A DNA stretch of 64,000 nt from Przewalskia tangutica (GCA_029844215.1 CM056733.1:69407794-69471793); one strand, 5' to 3'. Counted from the stretch's first letter, positions 11,621-24,738 are shown. Made by a program: numbers and translations. Notes: generated from the sequence alone by a model not told the origin.

Positions 11621-13051
11621 CGTCTCTTGTTGGGAAAATGATACGGGAATAGTAAATAATTATTACAGTGATCGAAAGGATAAACTTCAACGATTACAAC
11701 AATGAGTTTTTAATCTTTGACAATCTTGAACTAGAACTCCAATTCTGGATTTTGTGTTCAGATATACAAGAGCATGAACTGCTGCAACTGTGACTTCTAT
11801 GTCCGCTGAGAATCTGACTTGGTTAGAGTTCTTTGATAGCAAGATCCAACCTGAAACACTTAGAAACAAATTAGAGAATCACAACACCACCGGCTGAGTC
11901 GAGAGATGGTTCTCTGTCTTTAAGACAAGATTGTCCCGTATATCGACTTTTACGTTAGCGGGCGATAGTCTCCCAAGATAAAACAACAAACTATCAAATG
12001 TGCAAAGCCTACAAATCGCAGCGAAGAACACGAATATAGAAGATTGCTATGAGAAGGATTGCAATCAGGAAAATCTGATCTCTTTATGGTGTTGTTATAT
12101 TGTGTGTCTCTCTAGAATTGAGCCTAATATCTCAATTTATAGGAGTGTAAGGATGAATTTATACATGCCAAATTAATGGCCTTGGTGGAGATTGAATATC
12201 TTGCCATTAAAGGATGTCTTTTTCATATGCCAAATTACAGGCCTTAGTGGAGATTCAATGTCTTGCCATTAATGACCTTTAATGGAGATTCAATACCCCT
12301 AAATCCATGTCAACAACCAAAGACTCTTGACTTTCTGGCTTCTGATTCTCCACTGTTCGAGAATTAGCACCGCTGCGCTGCACCATTAGCGTCGCAACGC
12401 TCCGGTGTCGAGCCCTTCCCGAGCCATTCCATCTTACACTTTGCACATTTCTTCTTTCGTTTACCAACGTGGAACACTTGTCATTTGGTCAATGACAGTC
12501 CATCATTTTATGTGTCAAACACTTACTAGCATAACAATATCTTTTTCACTAATGAAATTTACGATCTTTGGTACACTATGTGCACGTGTGTGGAAACGAC
12601 ATTTCCAACGTGAGAGGCCCCAATTATTCGAGTCATAAATAATGGGATAAACTTTATTCCATATTAATAAATTTTCAACATCTCTATCAATTTTTTTTTT
12701 ATACTCAGAGACTTGAACTCGAAATCTCTCATTAAAAAGTAACACTCTCATCCAATACAACATATTCTTTTGGTCAAAAGGGACATCAATTGCATCTCTC
12801 TAAGAGACAACATAGATTGGGTTTCCTGATTCAAGGTGGGTATTACGTGGACAATTTTGCTTATTCACCACCTCCTTGTCTTTCATTCCATTTTCAGTTC
12901 TTCTATTTATCTCTTTCATTCTATCTTTTCTGTCCTTGATAAAGCTTTTATATATGTTCACAAAATATCAGCATGACTTAGATGAATTCAACAGGTTTAA
13001 TTAACTTCATCTCATTAGCTCACAAATAAATCAAGAAACACATTAAGTGAC
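11621..13051. other. Intergenic stretch with short repeats, no gene recognised
   Basis: No frame here looks like a protein gene on either strand. Two diverged direct repeats of 72-bp period start at 12165 and 12237 ('atgccaaatta' with 'ggagatt' and 'cttgccatta'). Codon structure and homology cues are absent. It may be old element or UTR-like DNA, but I cannot assign it. Confidence 0.5.
12640..12770 (-). repeat. Possible SINE-like fragment
   Basis: On the minus strand a box-B-like motif, 'GAGTTCAAGTCTC', lies at about 12709-12721 and is followed by an A run (T run at 12690-12700 on the plus strand). This resembles the arrangement of nightshade tRNA-derived SINEs. No TSD was found. Confidence 0.3.
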
Positions 13052-13056
13052 CTAAC

Positions 13057-13279
13057 TGAAAGCCTACAAAATCGTCACTTATCACTTCTCTATATTTAAA
13101 ATATATTGTACCATAATTAGTAAAATTCTTGTACATATAATTATGATAATAATATGTATTAGAAAATTCTATTAGTCTTGTATTAGGAAAAGATATATTT
13201 AATTTCCTTAATTAGATAATATATCATGTATATATAAACCTTTTCATTAATGAAATAATCAAGAGATTATATTCTTTCA
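13057..13279 (+). repeat. 5' LTR of the split copia element
   Basis: Aligns by eye over its length with 31195-31446. It lacks about 30 bp that the 3' LTR has just after 'aaaatcgtcact'. A TATA-like 'catgtatatataaacc' lies near 13227, and it ends '...attctttca'. Confidence 0.9.
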
Positions 13280-13291
13280 TGGTATCAGAAG
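13280..13291 (+). other. Primer-binding site (initiator Met tRNA type)
   Basis: 'tggtatcagaag' directly follows the 5' LTR and matches the start of the standard plant site complementary to initiator tRNA-Met. An ATG overlapping it (13279) opens a frame, but the recognisable gag lies further down. Confidence 0.8.
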
Positions 13292-13499
13292 TGTATGACA
13301 CATATTTTTCTTCTCCCCATACTTCCGCTGCCCAAGCCGCCGACAATACTTTTCCGATGTCCATTTTTATTTTGTTTTTCTGTTCTTTCATTTTCTCCTT
13401 CCCAATTTATTTTCTCAATCCAATTTATTTTCTCAATCCCTCATTCACATGTTGTTCTTTCGTCATGTCTACTTCAAATAACATGTTTCATCTTGTCCT

Positions 13500-14538
13500 T
13501 ATAGTCTTCAACATCAAGAATTACATCCTTATTGTTCTTGAGATGGAAAACGTCCAATACGCGACGTGGGCGAAATTGTTTAAGATTCACACACGCCCGC
13601 ATAAAGTTCTACATCACATCATCCCATCGGTCTCAGGCGATGAGAAGGTTCCTGCCCCAGAGGATGACTCAGTGGTATGGACAACCCTTGATGCTACTGT
13701 TCTCCAATGGATTTATTCCACTATCTCTACAGACCTCTTGCAGACGATAATTGAGCCCATCGCTACGACGATGAAAACTTAGAATAGGGTGCGTGATATC
13801 TTCCAAGATAACAAGAATTCCTGTGCGGTCACTCTGGAACAAGAATTTTTCCATGTTTCTATGGAAGATTTTCCGAATGTCTTATCCTATTGTAAAAGGC
13901 TGAAGGAGTTGGCAGATCAACTCAAGAATGTTGGGGCGTCAGTCACCAATGATCGCCTCATTCTTCAAATGGTTGCAGGCCTATCCGAGGCCTATAATGG
14001 TGTTGGAACCCTCCTTTGTCAAAGCAACCCGTTTTCTCAGTTTAATTAGGCTCGGTCTATGCTCACCGTTGAAGAGGTCGGTTTGGCTAAAAAGGCCACC
14101 ACCGGCGCCAATTAGGACATGATGGCGGAAACACCCTCAATTTCCCACCAAATTGGAATAACGAGGGTGGAAACGAAAATAAAACTGGAAATCCGTTGGG
14201 AAAAATGGCAACTGCGGCCGCCGTAAGGGCGACGACCGCGGTGGAAACAGTGGTGGTAACAGGGACTCCGACAACAACAAGTAAGGGCACCACCAGGTTG
14301 TTGGGCCAGGGTCATTGCCTAGCCAGTGGGCCAACAATACCGTTGGCCAATGAGCCTGGCAGTGGCCCGACTGGCCCAGCCACCCTTGGCATGTTCTGCA
14401 TCTTCCAGCAAACTGGGTTGGTCCACAACGGCCCAATTTCCCCAGCTTCCAGCACCCCTTCGTTCCAGTGTTGCGCCTGGCCAGCTGGTTGTCTTGCTTG
14501 AGCCTCGGCCCTAGTAGGCCTTCGCAGTTGCGGGCCCA
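13500..14538 (+). pseudogene. Copia gag relic
   Basis: From about 13505 the gag reads NIKNYILIVLEMENVQYATW, then TLDATVLQWIYSTISTDLLQ, interrupted by an in-frame stop at 13780. It continues at 13789-14049 (DIFQDNKNSCAVTLEQEF, EDFPNVLSYCKRLKELADQL, MVAGLSEAYNGVGTLL). This is the UBN2-like core of RE1-type copia gag proteins. After a stop at 14047 the tail is low-complexity Gly/Thr/Asn/Pro-rich (14050-14538) in several overlapping frames. No intact CCHC knuckle is visible. The downstream copy at 40890 is from a related family. Confidence 0.85.
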
Positions 14539-15246
14539 ATGACATTCCTAACACCTACAAATATCGAGGCAGCAATACATACACTTGGCATAAATACCCC
14601 TGATACAAATTCGAACATAGACACCGCCGTCACCTCACATATGACGTCGGACCAAGGTAATCTCTCATCTTATTTCGATTTTGGCAAACCTAAAGGCATA
14701 ATTTTTTGTAATGACAATGCAATTACAATTCAAGGTCATGCTCACACAAATTTTCCCCTTCCACATCCACCCTTAGTCCTAAAAATATCCTTTATGCCCC
14801 TCATCTAATTAAAAAATTGATGTCAGTCCGAAAATTCACAATTGATAATTTGGTTTCTGTTAATTTGATCCATTTGGATTTTTTGTGAAGAATTTCAAGA
14901 CGGGGACACCTCTAATGCGATTTAATAATTGAGGCAAGCTATATCCAATCACTACCACTACCATACCCACGAGTCAAGCCTCACACTCAATGTTTGCTGC
15001 TCTTGTTCCATCTTTGTGGCATGCCCGTTTAAGTCATCCGGGGTCATCGATTTTGTCAACTCTTCGTAGTCAAAAATGTATTGAGTGTACGAGTATGAAT
15101 AGTATTCATATTTATCCATCACGTCCATTAGGGAAACATATTAGATTCTTATTTATAGCTTCTACTTCTCATATGCTGATGCCATTTGACATTATTCATA
15201 GTGATTTATGGACATCTCCCATTTAAGTTCTATGGGCCATCGTTAT
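14539..15246 (+). pseudogene. Copia protease and integrase N-terminus relic
   Basis: At 14539-14808 the protease: its active site reads DTAVTSHMTSD (Gly of DTG replaced by Ala), followed by the flap-side stretch. The frame breaks near 14808 and continues in fragments (LMSVRKFTIDNLVSVN). At 14990-15226 the GAG-pre-integrase segment (LWHARLSHPGSSILSTLRSQ) and the start of the integrase core (FDIIHSDLWTSPI, first catalytic Asp present). The gene is cut at 15246 inside the motif that would read GHRYYVLLLDDYS. The missing half of that motif is at 28590 onward, so the gypsy insertion site is exact. Confidence 0.9.
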
Positions 15247-17399
15247 TGTTACACACCGTAATTCCAGGACATCAATAAGAGAATAGACGCGAGAACACAA
15301 GACTTGAAAATTGGTACGAAAGAAAGAATTGTTTTCCGAAGGAAAATCTTCCGAACTTCGGAAAGGAAAAATGTCCATTGATGAGAATTAGATTCTCAGA
15401 AAATACATTATTTGAGGAGTATGGATTTATTATCATTGTGGAAATGTATTTTACGGATTTGGTCACGTAGGGCCCACCCGAGAAATTTTACGTTTTGTGG
15501 GGCCCACGAGGGTTGCGAAATTTTATGGACGAATGGGCGGGCGACACGGGTCCCCCCCCCCCCCCCCTTGGATGGTCTTGGTCGAATTAGACCAAGGATG
15601 GAATGGTCATTTGACCAAAGCTAAGATGAACAAGTCTTGCAAGCTAGAGCTTTAGTTTATTGACTAAGTCAAAGAGCCACTTGGCTTGATATCTTAATCT
15701 CATTCATCCAAACCCAACATGTGTTGTAATATAGACCCTCCAATGTTTTATATAATCATCCATGTAGCAAGACTTGTCTCTAACATATGAGAAAATTTAG
15801 AAAACTTTGTGCAAGTCTTGAGGGCTCTCGGCTTTAAGCTATTCCCACACAAAAAAAATTTGCAAATGTGGATCATAATTCACAAGACTTTAACCCAAGG
15901 TTCCTAGGGGTATTGTAAGGATATCTCAATAGAAAGATCCCGGAAAAACGACGTTTTTACATTAGTCGCAAGGTGAAAACCTAAGGTGTTCTTCAACTTT
16001 GAAGATGGAACTTGAAGAGGAGTTCTTCATGAGCTTCTAAGGAGTGCTTGTAGAGGATTGGAACATAAGAAGAGGAGCTAAAAGTTGCTAAGGATCGACT
16101 TTTACGCTTGGACATTATTAGGGCTTATTGAGGTAAAATCTTCATCTTCTTAATGTAATTGAAGATTACATGTTATAGTAGTTAAGAAATGAGCATGTGG
16201 TTTATAGAATGAAGTTTGAAAAGATTTGGATCATGTCGACATGTAAAAACCGAAAATGGACAAGTTAGCCATTAATGTTGTAATCAATTTGGTCGATAGT
16301 TACAATCGTCACATGTTAAGGAAGAAAGGATTTATAGTTGTTGTAATTGTTATTATGTATATAACATATTGGAATAATAACTTGGATTGAAAAAGGAATT
16401 GAAAGAAAATTGATAATTTGTTGTGTCAATGGTAGCCGATTATGGCTTGGAAATATTGGACAGTTTTATATCGATTGTGAGGCAGAATTTTACACGTCCT
16501 ATTAGGCGTGTAATTCCCTTTGTATTGCTGAATTGTTGGGCCTTAAATGTGGCGTTTGGTTATTGATTTTCGGGCCTTGAAAAGGGTGGAAAAGTACGTA
16601 GAAACAAAGGAAGTGCTGCCCGATTTTCCGTAGAATAAGAGACCTTACACTTAGTATGATTCTACGTTGATAAGCTAGGAGTTGATAGACATGTTATGAT
16701 TACTATAGGTTGAAGTACTACGTATAGCGTATTCTACTTGAAGGATGGAATAGTTATCAAGGTTGAAGTACTTTGGAGCATTTTGCTACTTGTCGATAAT
16801 CGTCGCGAGGTATGTGAACATCTTCCTCCTTTTGGCATGATTCTATGTATGAAATATACATGTGGTGTTATTTCATGATTCCTTCTACTCTTAGAAGTTA
16901 AGAGGTATGTATGTTGATTTACTCTATGTGAAAGTTATGTCTAAGTTATCATAAGTTCTTACCAAGTCTTATGGGGGATGTTGGTAAGAGTCGTTAGGAA
17001 GTATTTGGAGTCGAGTTGACTTTGCTAATTTACGGCACGAATGAGAATAAGTATCGAACAAGCCATTGCAGCGTTAATAAAAGAAAATGTATCGACAATC
17101 AATTATATTAAAATGAGTAGAATTCTCCATCTGCATAGAAACTAAGATAAGACAAAATTGTATTACATTTTCTAGATCATGGCTGCTTTAATAAGATCGG
17201 TATAAACATGTATAACCTATTCACAACGCATAAGAGTATATGTTACTTAATTTAAAGAGTTTACGTTATGAAGTTTTAAGACTATGAACCTTGATATTCT
17301 AAGTTAAGAGACTTGATATTCTAAGTTAAGAGATTTGATATTCTAAGTTAAGAAACTAGATTTCTAAAGTTAAGAGACTTGAAGTGTTTTGAAAGTTAT
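15247..17399 (+). repeat. 5' LTR of the Tekay-like element, first part
   Basis: Begins 'tgttacacaccgtaattcca' and matches 24739-26868 almost base for base. A 17-base C run at 15552-15568 replaces a short C run of the other copy. The part near 17280-17360 has 'ttgatattctaagttaagag' repeated in tandem. Interrupted at 17399/17400 by the solo LTR. The uninterrupted counterpart is at about 26860. Confidence 0.95.
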
Positions 17400-18067
17400 T
17401 GTCACGCCCCGAACCCCGGGCCCGTGACTGGTGCCCTACCTGGGCACCCTTCTACCTTAACAACTAAGTACATTGCGGAAATTAATAACAGCTCATTTTT
17501 TTTTTAAAACAACCGTACGTGTAAGGCAAAGCCGACTAGGCTGCCATATAATATACATAAACAAAAGACACTACACTGTACACGAGTCCAATCCCACATA
17601 TGAATACTGCACTTGGAGTTAAAGCCCGAACCATGACGGACAAGGCCCCGCTGCACTAAAACTGCATAAAGCCTGATCAAGGACATATACCAAAGATAAA
17701 CTCGGAATAGAGGAGCTATCCAAAACCCCCGAGCAGATCCTACACTGCCGATCACCGAATCATTACCTAAACTGCGGCATGATTAACGCACTTCGGCGAG
17801 GTCAAGAAAAATGTACCAAGTATGTGAGCGATGAAATCAGAATGAAATCATAACACTAAACAAAGCGAGAGACATGTATGATAGCCAACCTACGATACAA
17901 TACATAAGCGATCATATCAAGTCGGGGACGCAGCCCTCGCAGTCATTACCCAAATATAACCATGGGTCTCACGCCCATAACATCAATCATGCCCGTGGAA
18001 TCTTTCCTCACCGCCATCCATGATATAGTACAACACCAATAGGCATACATGAATACCAAGTCCCACC

Positions 18068-18375
18068 GGTGGTATAGCATCTTGGGGGTTTACCCCTCAC
18101 TTATACTCTTACCCTGGAGAAGGTGGTAAAGCAGGTGGTATAGCATCTTGGGGGTGTACCCCTCACATATACTCTACCCTGGAGAAGGTGGTAAAACAGG
18201 TGGTATAGCATCTTGGGGGTGTACCCCTCACATATACTCTACCCTGGAGAAGGTGGTAAAACAGGTGGTATAGCATCTTGGGGGTTTACCCCTCACATAT
18301 ACTCTACCCTGGAGAAGGTGGTAAAACAGGTGGTATAGCATCTTGGGGGTGTACCCCTCACTTACACTCTTACCC
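18068..18375. repeat. Five tandem 65-bp repeats in the solo LTR
   Basis: 'ggtggtatagcatcttggg' starts at 18068, 18134, 18199, 18264 and 18329: period 65-66 bp. Units are nearly identical, pointing to recent expansion. Confidence 0.95.
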
Positions 18376-18619
18376 TATCTCGACCGACCATCAAACAAGA
18401 CATAAGCACCACCATGTCTTTTATAAAAAGAAATCCGGGAATTTAACCCAAGTACTACAAATAACGGAAGCATACCCGTGGAATCCCACATCACTGTCGG
18501 TACGTCCCAGTAACTTACAACCAGACAGCCGACCCTTCAACCGAGAGTCGCGACAACGTAATAAAACATAGTACTTGCACTCAAAGGCTATTACCAGCAC
18601 ATATAGGCAAGTTCTAAAT

Positions 18620-19165
18620 TAACCAAGCCAAAGTACTTATCAGGGCACAAATAGAATAAATTCTCATTTAACAAGCCAAAGTACTAATCCGGGCACAAAT
18701 AGAATAAATTCTCATTTAACAAGCCAAAGTACTTATCCGGGCACAAGTAGAATAAATTCTCATTTAACAAGCCAAAGTACTTATCCGGGCACAAATAGAA
18801 TAAATTCTCATTTAACAAGCCAAAGTACTTATCCGGGCACAAATAGAATAAATTCTCATTTAACAAGCCAAAGTACTTATCCGGGCACAAATAGAATAAA
18901 TTCTCATTTAACAAGCCAAAGTACTTATCCGGGCACAAATAGAATAAATTCTCATTTAACAAGCCAAAGTACTTATCCGGGCACAAATAGAATAAATTCT
19001 CATTTAACAAGCCAAAGTACTTATCCTGGCACAAATAGAATAAATTCTCATTTAACAAGCCAAAGTACTTATCCGGGCACAAATAGAATAATTCTCTTTT
19101 AACAAGTCAAAGTACTTATCAAGGCACACTTTAGACAAATTCTCAATTTATCAAGCCAAAGTACT
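18620..19165. repeat. Tandem 48-bp repeats in the solo LTR
   Basis: 'gccaaagtactta' recurs about every 48 bp from 18626 to about 19155, some twelve times, the central units almost identical. As 48 is a multiple of three, the minus strand reads as a repeated 16-residue peptide over 132 codons. I take this as read-through of a satellite, not a protein. Confidence 0.95.
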
Positions 19166-21447
19166 ACATACGTACATTCTTTTATAAAAGACTCCTTTCT
19201 ATGTAAAGCCCCAAGATACTAACACCAGTAGTATCAAGGCGTGTCTATTTTTCAAAGTAAGTTACTACACTTTTAGAAAACTCATTTCAAAGCTTGAAAT
19301 CAAGTAACTCCAAATTTTCACAATCTAGGCAACTTATGTCGATTTAATCAAAATAGACCACTTTCTAAACCTTCCATAAAGCCGTTATAACCAACTTCCC
19401 ATAAAGCGTTATAACCCTTTTATGGTTTTAGACGTATCCATTCCTTGATAACCAAGAGACTTATACTATTAAAACCAAGTATCACATACTTACAAATCAA
19501 GTTCTTAACTTTCAAAATACTTCAAGTCTCTTACTAGTTAGAAAACAAGTTTTCTTATACTTTTTAAACTTCAAGTAACTTCACCCTTAACGCAAGTTAC
19601 TTCTCTTAAATCATGTCTTTTCTCCTCTTTTAAATCAAATAAGTAAATCACTCCTTTGACTCCCCTAAAGTCATTATAATGACCTTTAGGTTTTAGAACT
19701 AAGGCATTAGTCAAAAGATTTGGAAAACCACTTCTTTTTCAAGTCTCTATGTACTTTAAGAAAAATACCTTCACTTTTAAGAATCCAAACTTCCCTAAGG
19801 AAATGGATTATACTACTTACAATTTAAACATCAAAGTACACCCAAGGAAGTACATAGAACAAATTCTATCTTAGGCAATCCAAATACAAGCAAGGAATGG
19901 ATCATTCGAGAGTAGAACTTACTTTCTTTATTCTAAGGAATCATGCTAGAAGGAGATAGTTCACATACCTTTTCGCTAAATCCACAAGCTAAGCGAATAC
20001 GCCCGTGCGTAGAATTTGTCAACCTATAATGGTCACAACAAGACTATCAACTTCTAGTCTCTAACGTAGAATAATACTAAGTATATGGTCTCTAATTCTA
20101 CGGAAAATCGGGCGCCTCCTTTGTTTCTACTCACTTTGCCACCTTTTCAAGGTCGAATACAATAACCAACACGCCACATTTAAGGCTCTAAACAACAACC
20201 AAACAAAGGGGACTACACGCCTTACAATACGTGTAAAATTCCGCCCATGATTAAATGCAGTAGTTCGATACTTACTAGTCATTCTCGGCCAACAATGACT
20301 CAACACAAGTCCTTTTCAATCCTTCTTAAAATTCCAAGTTCTAAGGTCTAACATGTTATATAGTCTAAACAACTTCAACAACTACAATTTCCTTCTTTAT
20401 ACAACATGCGACGCTTAGACTAATAATCGACTAGAATTGAAATCTTAAAGTTAAACATGCTAGATTAAGGATTAGGGTTCCAATAGCGATATCCTTATCA
20501 ATACTCATACTATATATCTCATGCTTGCTAATAACCATAGCTACAATCATAAGTAAGCCTTAACTATTAAAGCGACAAAATTTATACCTTTCAAAGCCCT
20601 TAAAATTTCCAAGATCCAAAGTCGCGCCTTAGCAATTCTTAGCTCCTTTCCTTAAGTTCCAATCCGCTCCAAGCACTCCTTAGAGGCCTATGAAGAACCC
20701 ATCTTCAAGTTCCAACTTCAAAGTTGAAGAACTCACTTAGTTTCCGCCTTGCGACTAACGTAAAAATACGTTTTTTCCGAAATCTTTCTATTGAGATTAC
20801 CTTACAATACCCTTAGGACCATTGGGTTAAAGTCTTGTGGCTAATGGATCAAAATCACAAATTTTTGTGTGTGTGGGAGCAAGCGAGAGCACAATTTCAT
20901 GGCACAAATGAGTTCTAATTTTTCTAAGTGTTAAATGACAAGTCTTGCACTAGTAGTATACTTATAACACAAAGGAGGGTTTAGATGTCCACAAATGTGA
21001 GGTTAGGATGAAGATCACTTGGATCGAGCTAGGTGGACAAGTTGACTTGTCAATATCAAGCTTTGAAGACTTATCTTCTACCATGGTCAATGACCATTTT
21101 AGCCTTGCTAAAAAAGCGTCAAGGCCACCTATGGGGTGCCACGTGTCGCCTCTCATTCGTCCATAAAATTCCGTAACCCTCGTGGGCCCCACAAAAATGT
21201 AGAATTCCTCGGGTGGGCCCCACGTGACCAAATCCGTAAAATAAATTTCCATAAGGTTAAGAGTTCCATACTCTTCAAATAATGTATTTTGAGAATCCAA
21301 TTCTCAACAACGAACATTTTTCCTTTCCGACGTCCGGAAGATTTTCCGTCGGAAGAACTATTCTTCCTTTCGTACTAATGTCCAAGTCTTGTTTCCTTAC
21401 GTACCTTCACTTACACATGTCCTGAACTTACGGGGTGTAACAGTTAT

Positions 21448-23339
21448 GTAACTTGATTTGGAAGTATAAGTCTCTTGGTTATAAAAAGAATGAATTAGTC
21501 TAAAGCATAAAGTTAGTATAACGGCTTTATGGAAAGTTGGTTATAACAACTTTATGGAAGGTTAAAAGAATGGGTTTTCTCTAGTAATGTAAACAAAGAA
21601 ATGACTTGAAATAAAGAAGGGCAATTTGATTTAACGGTATCAATTGCTTAAAGTTCTAAAGTAAGAGTCACTTGATTTAGAAGCCTAGAAATGTATTTCT
21701 AAAAATGTAGTGACTTGTTTGAAATGTAGACACGTCTTGATACTACGGGTGTTAGTATCTTGGGGCTTTATATGAAAATGAGTCTTTTGAAAAGAATGGA
21801 AGTACGTAGTACTTTGGGTTAAATTCCCGGATTTTTTTGTGAAACGAAAAGTGCCTTGAGTATATAAAATGAAAGTCTAAAGATTTTATGAACTTGTCTA
21901 TGCTTGCTTGTGATAGCCTTGAGTGCAAGTATTATATGTTTACGCTGTCGTGACTCTCAGTTGGAGGGCCGGCTGTCTTGTTGGGAATTTACTTGGGCGT
22001 CTGAAGCGGTGACGGAGGCTTCCAGGTATGCTTCCATTGTGATTGATCCTTGGACATGCTTATACGATGTGGGATTAGGCATGCGACCGAGATCTGAGTT
22101 AGATTCGGATTGTTTTTATTACTCTTTGGACATGCTTATACGATGTGAGATTCCGGGGCATGCAACCAAGAGGCGGGTTAGATTCCCGGATTTGTTTTAT
22201 TACCCCATGGCCATGCTTATACGATGAGGGATTCTGGGGCATGCGACCATGTTATATACGATTATTACTCCATGGACTAGCTCCCCATGAAGACATGTAC
22301 CCGAGATGAGGGATTCCACGGGCATGTTATATACGATTATTACCCTATGAATTAGCTCTTCATGAAGTCATGTACCCGAGATGAGGGATTCCACGGGCAT
22401 GAGATATATATATATATATATATGTTGTATGTGTGTACACCGACAGTGAGGTAGGATGCCACGGGCGCGTCACATGTTTATATTTTACACTTACGGCTGT
22501 CGGCAGTGATGGGGGATTCCACGGGCAGGGGATATATATATGTGTTGTATATGTGTACGTCGACAGTGAGGTATGATGCCACGGGCGCGTCACATGGTTA
22601 TATTTTACACTTACAGTTGTCGGCAGTGATGGGGGATTCCACGGGCACGCTTTGATATTTGTGGGCTTGAGACCCTTACTGGATTGTGTGATGATATTTG
22701 AGGGCTTGTGTCCATAGCCCTGGTGTGACTATTGTTCATGTGTTGAAATAGTCTGTACAAGGTAAAACTGACTTTCATTACTTTCACTTCGGCAAGGCAC
22801 ATTGTACTGTTATTTTGATTATCATACATGTCTCCAGCTTTATTATAGACTGTTATGATTTCATTACAGTATTTTTAGTTTCACATACTTGGTACATATT
22901 TCGTACTGACCTCCTTCGGGGGGTTGCGTTCATGCCGCAGGTTGAGGTACATAGCTTGCTGATCCTCATTCTTAGGATCACTGTTCAGCTGGTTGGAAAG
23001 CTCCATTATTTCGGAGGCTTTGTATTTTTGGTACAGTTTCCTGAGGTTGTAGATTTATGTACATTCAGGGGTATGGCGGGGCTCTGTCCCGTCACAGTTG
23101 TTATGTCAGAAATTCTTAGAGGTCTGTAGTCATATCTTGTGGATTGGGTGGTGTAAAGAAAAAAAAAAGAGGTAACTGCTTTTTGGTTTACATATATATC
23201 TTTGGAATGTGCCTTTATCGGCTAGCCTGTTATTTATTTCTTGTTAAATTCATGTATGTTCCGTTGATTATCTCTGATGTATACCTGTAAGGGTGCCCAG
23301 GTAGGGCACCAGTCGCGGGCCCGGGGTCGGGTCGTGACA
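21448..23339 (+). repeat. 5' LTR of the Tekay-like element, second part
   Basis: Continues the 5' LTR after the solo LTR and its TSD and ends '...gggtcgtgaca'. The stretch 22255-22650 contains diverged tandem copies of a block with 'gattccacgggcatg' and a TA microsatellite at 22402-22420. Two copies of a 116-bp block around 'gtcggcagtgatggggg' lie at about 22445-22650. Confidence 0.9.
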
Positions 23340-23343
23340 AAAG

Positions 23344-23355
23344 TGGTATCAGAGC
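23344..23355 (+). other. Primer-binding site (initiator Met tRNA)
   Basis: 'tggtatcagagc', four bases after the LTR end at 23339, is the standard plant site complementary to the 3' end of initiator tRNA-Met. Confidence 0.9.
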
Positions 23356-24725
23356 AGTTAGTCCTCGGAAAGTGTCTACAGACCGTGTCTAGTAGAGTCT
23401 TGGTTATCGGTGTGTTGTCCACCACATCTATAACCAGGAGGCTGCAGGACATTTAGTATTGGTTTTCATTCTTCTCACTCTGAGATCGTGCGATAGAGCT
23501 GTGTTGTTAGGGTCGTCTCTCCCTAACAAGTTATGTTGATTGCAGCTACGAGAAAGGCATCATTGACCCAGGAAGGACTATGTAGATTGTGTATCCAGGT
23601 TGGTGGTAATTGTTGTATAGTTGGTATAATGACGTACATCTATACGGATTTATGTATGAGGGTCATTTATGGGTTGTCTAGAATGATTTTAGATTACCAA
23701 GAGTTGGTAAGGACTAACTAGATACCGGGAAGGTATGAAACAGTTAATGAATCCTTATCGAGGTTTTACGTATTATTTTGAGATAAATGGGAAATGATGA
23801 GCTGCTTGAGAAGGTATTGAACCCTTAAGAAGTCATGTTAGGGAACTTAATGGAATGCCATGTAAATAGATTAAGCTACGTGGTAAGCTTAAGAGAATGG
23901 TACGGATGGGATCCGTATGGGGTAAGTAATGGTTGTTGTGATCAAGACAACATGGTTATGGTATTATGAGGAGTTATTGTACCCGTTACGGGGGTACTGG
24001 TAAGGTAGGCTTGGAGCATGAAAATTACGAGCCTAAGAATATTGATAACCGCCGAGACCTTAGGTATATAAGGCCTTCTCGGGCAATAAGATTTTATTCA
24101 GACTAAGGGTAAGAGTTAAGTGCGACGGTGGGTCGGGTTAAGGACCTATTACGGGTTGCCTCATAGTTTGAAGTGGAGTGGGATCAGTTGGTAGTAGTTC
24201 CGCTACGTGACAGGGTCACGAGGGTGCAAGACCCAAGTCTAGTTAATTGTTTTATGGGTTCGTGGACGCGTTCCACCGGAACCAGGTCGTGAGAGCCGGA
24301 AATGGCCTTATATTATTTAATAGGGTGACTCCAAAGATTGGAAGCCAGAATCGATATGAAAGGTATGTAAGTATGCTAGTGTAAGTTGGAGGTACGGGAG
24401 GAATACAACCAGTAAGAAAGTGTAGAATCGCCGATTGGCTGGTTCCACGTAGGCGAGGTTCAGATAATTGGCCCAGATTTGATTCAGCGGGCTGTGGATA
24501 AGGCAAAGCTTATCCAGGAAAGATTTTTTTTAGTAAGCTCGGAGGCAGCAGAAGCTATATGCAGATAACCAACGTCGACACTTGGAGTTCAGGTTGACGT
24601 TTTAGTATGAGTATTGTTATGTGGTCGTGGGTGGCATATGTTGTTTGAAGGGTGTAGTAAAAGGAGACTATGTCGCTATCTAATTAGATTGGACTCCGAG
24701 AGAACATTCAGGGACGAATGTTTCT

Positions 24726-24738
24726 AAGGGGGGAAGAA
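24726..24738 (+). other. Polypurine tract
   Basis: 'aaggggggaagaa' directly precedes the 3' LTR start (TG at 24739). This is the position and composition expected of the plus-strand primer. Confidence 0.9.

Larger units (their letters stand above)
17400..21442 (-). mobile_element. Solo Tekay-type LTR, inverted, nested in the 5' LTR
   Basis: 4,043 bp with TG...CA ends: plus-strand start 'tgtcacgccccgaacccc', end 'cttacggggtgtaaca'. TSD 'gttat' at 17395-17399 and 21443-21447. In minus orientation it begins TGTTACACCCCGTAAG, like its host LTR, so it belongs to the same family. No internal region or second LTR remains, which is the expected product of LTR-LTR recombination. The empty site is preserved in the other LTR near 26860 ('gaaagttacgtaact'). 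Confidence 0.95.
23340..24738 (+). pseudogene. Shortened internal region of the Tekay-like element
   Basis: 1.4 kb between primer site and 3' LTR, where a full gypsy element would have about 5 kb or more. The leader (to about 23530) is typical for the family. The middle has no recognisable domain. At 24470-24600 a fragment of integrase C-terminal region is readable across frames (PDLIQRAVDKAKLIQER-like, then LYADNQRRHLEF-like). Frames are short and interrupted. The element could not make its own enzymes. Confidence 0.8.

Noticed and set aside
14087..14554. Several overlapping 60-100-codon frames on both strands.
   Set aside because: They are shadows of the GC-rich low-complexity gag tail of the copia element.
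18684..19082. A 132-codon repetitive protein on the minus strand.
   Set aside because: It is a satellite with period 48 inside an LTR, with no start context or conserved non-repeat part.
18068..19165. A CRISPR-like array, from regular repeats.
   Set aside because: Units are contiguous without unique spacers, and the setting is an LTR in plant DNA.
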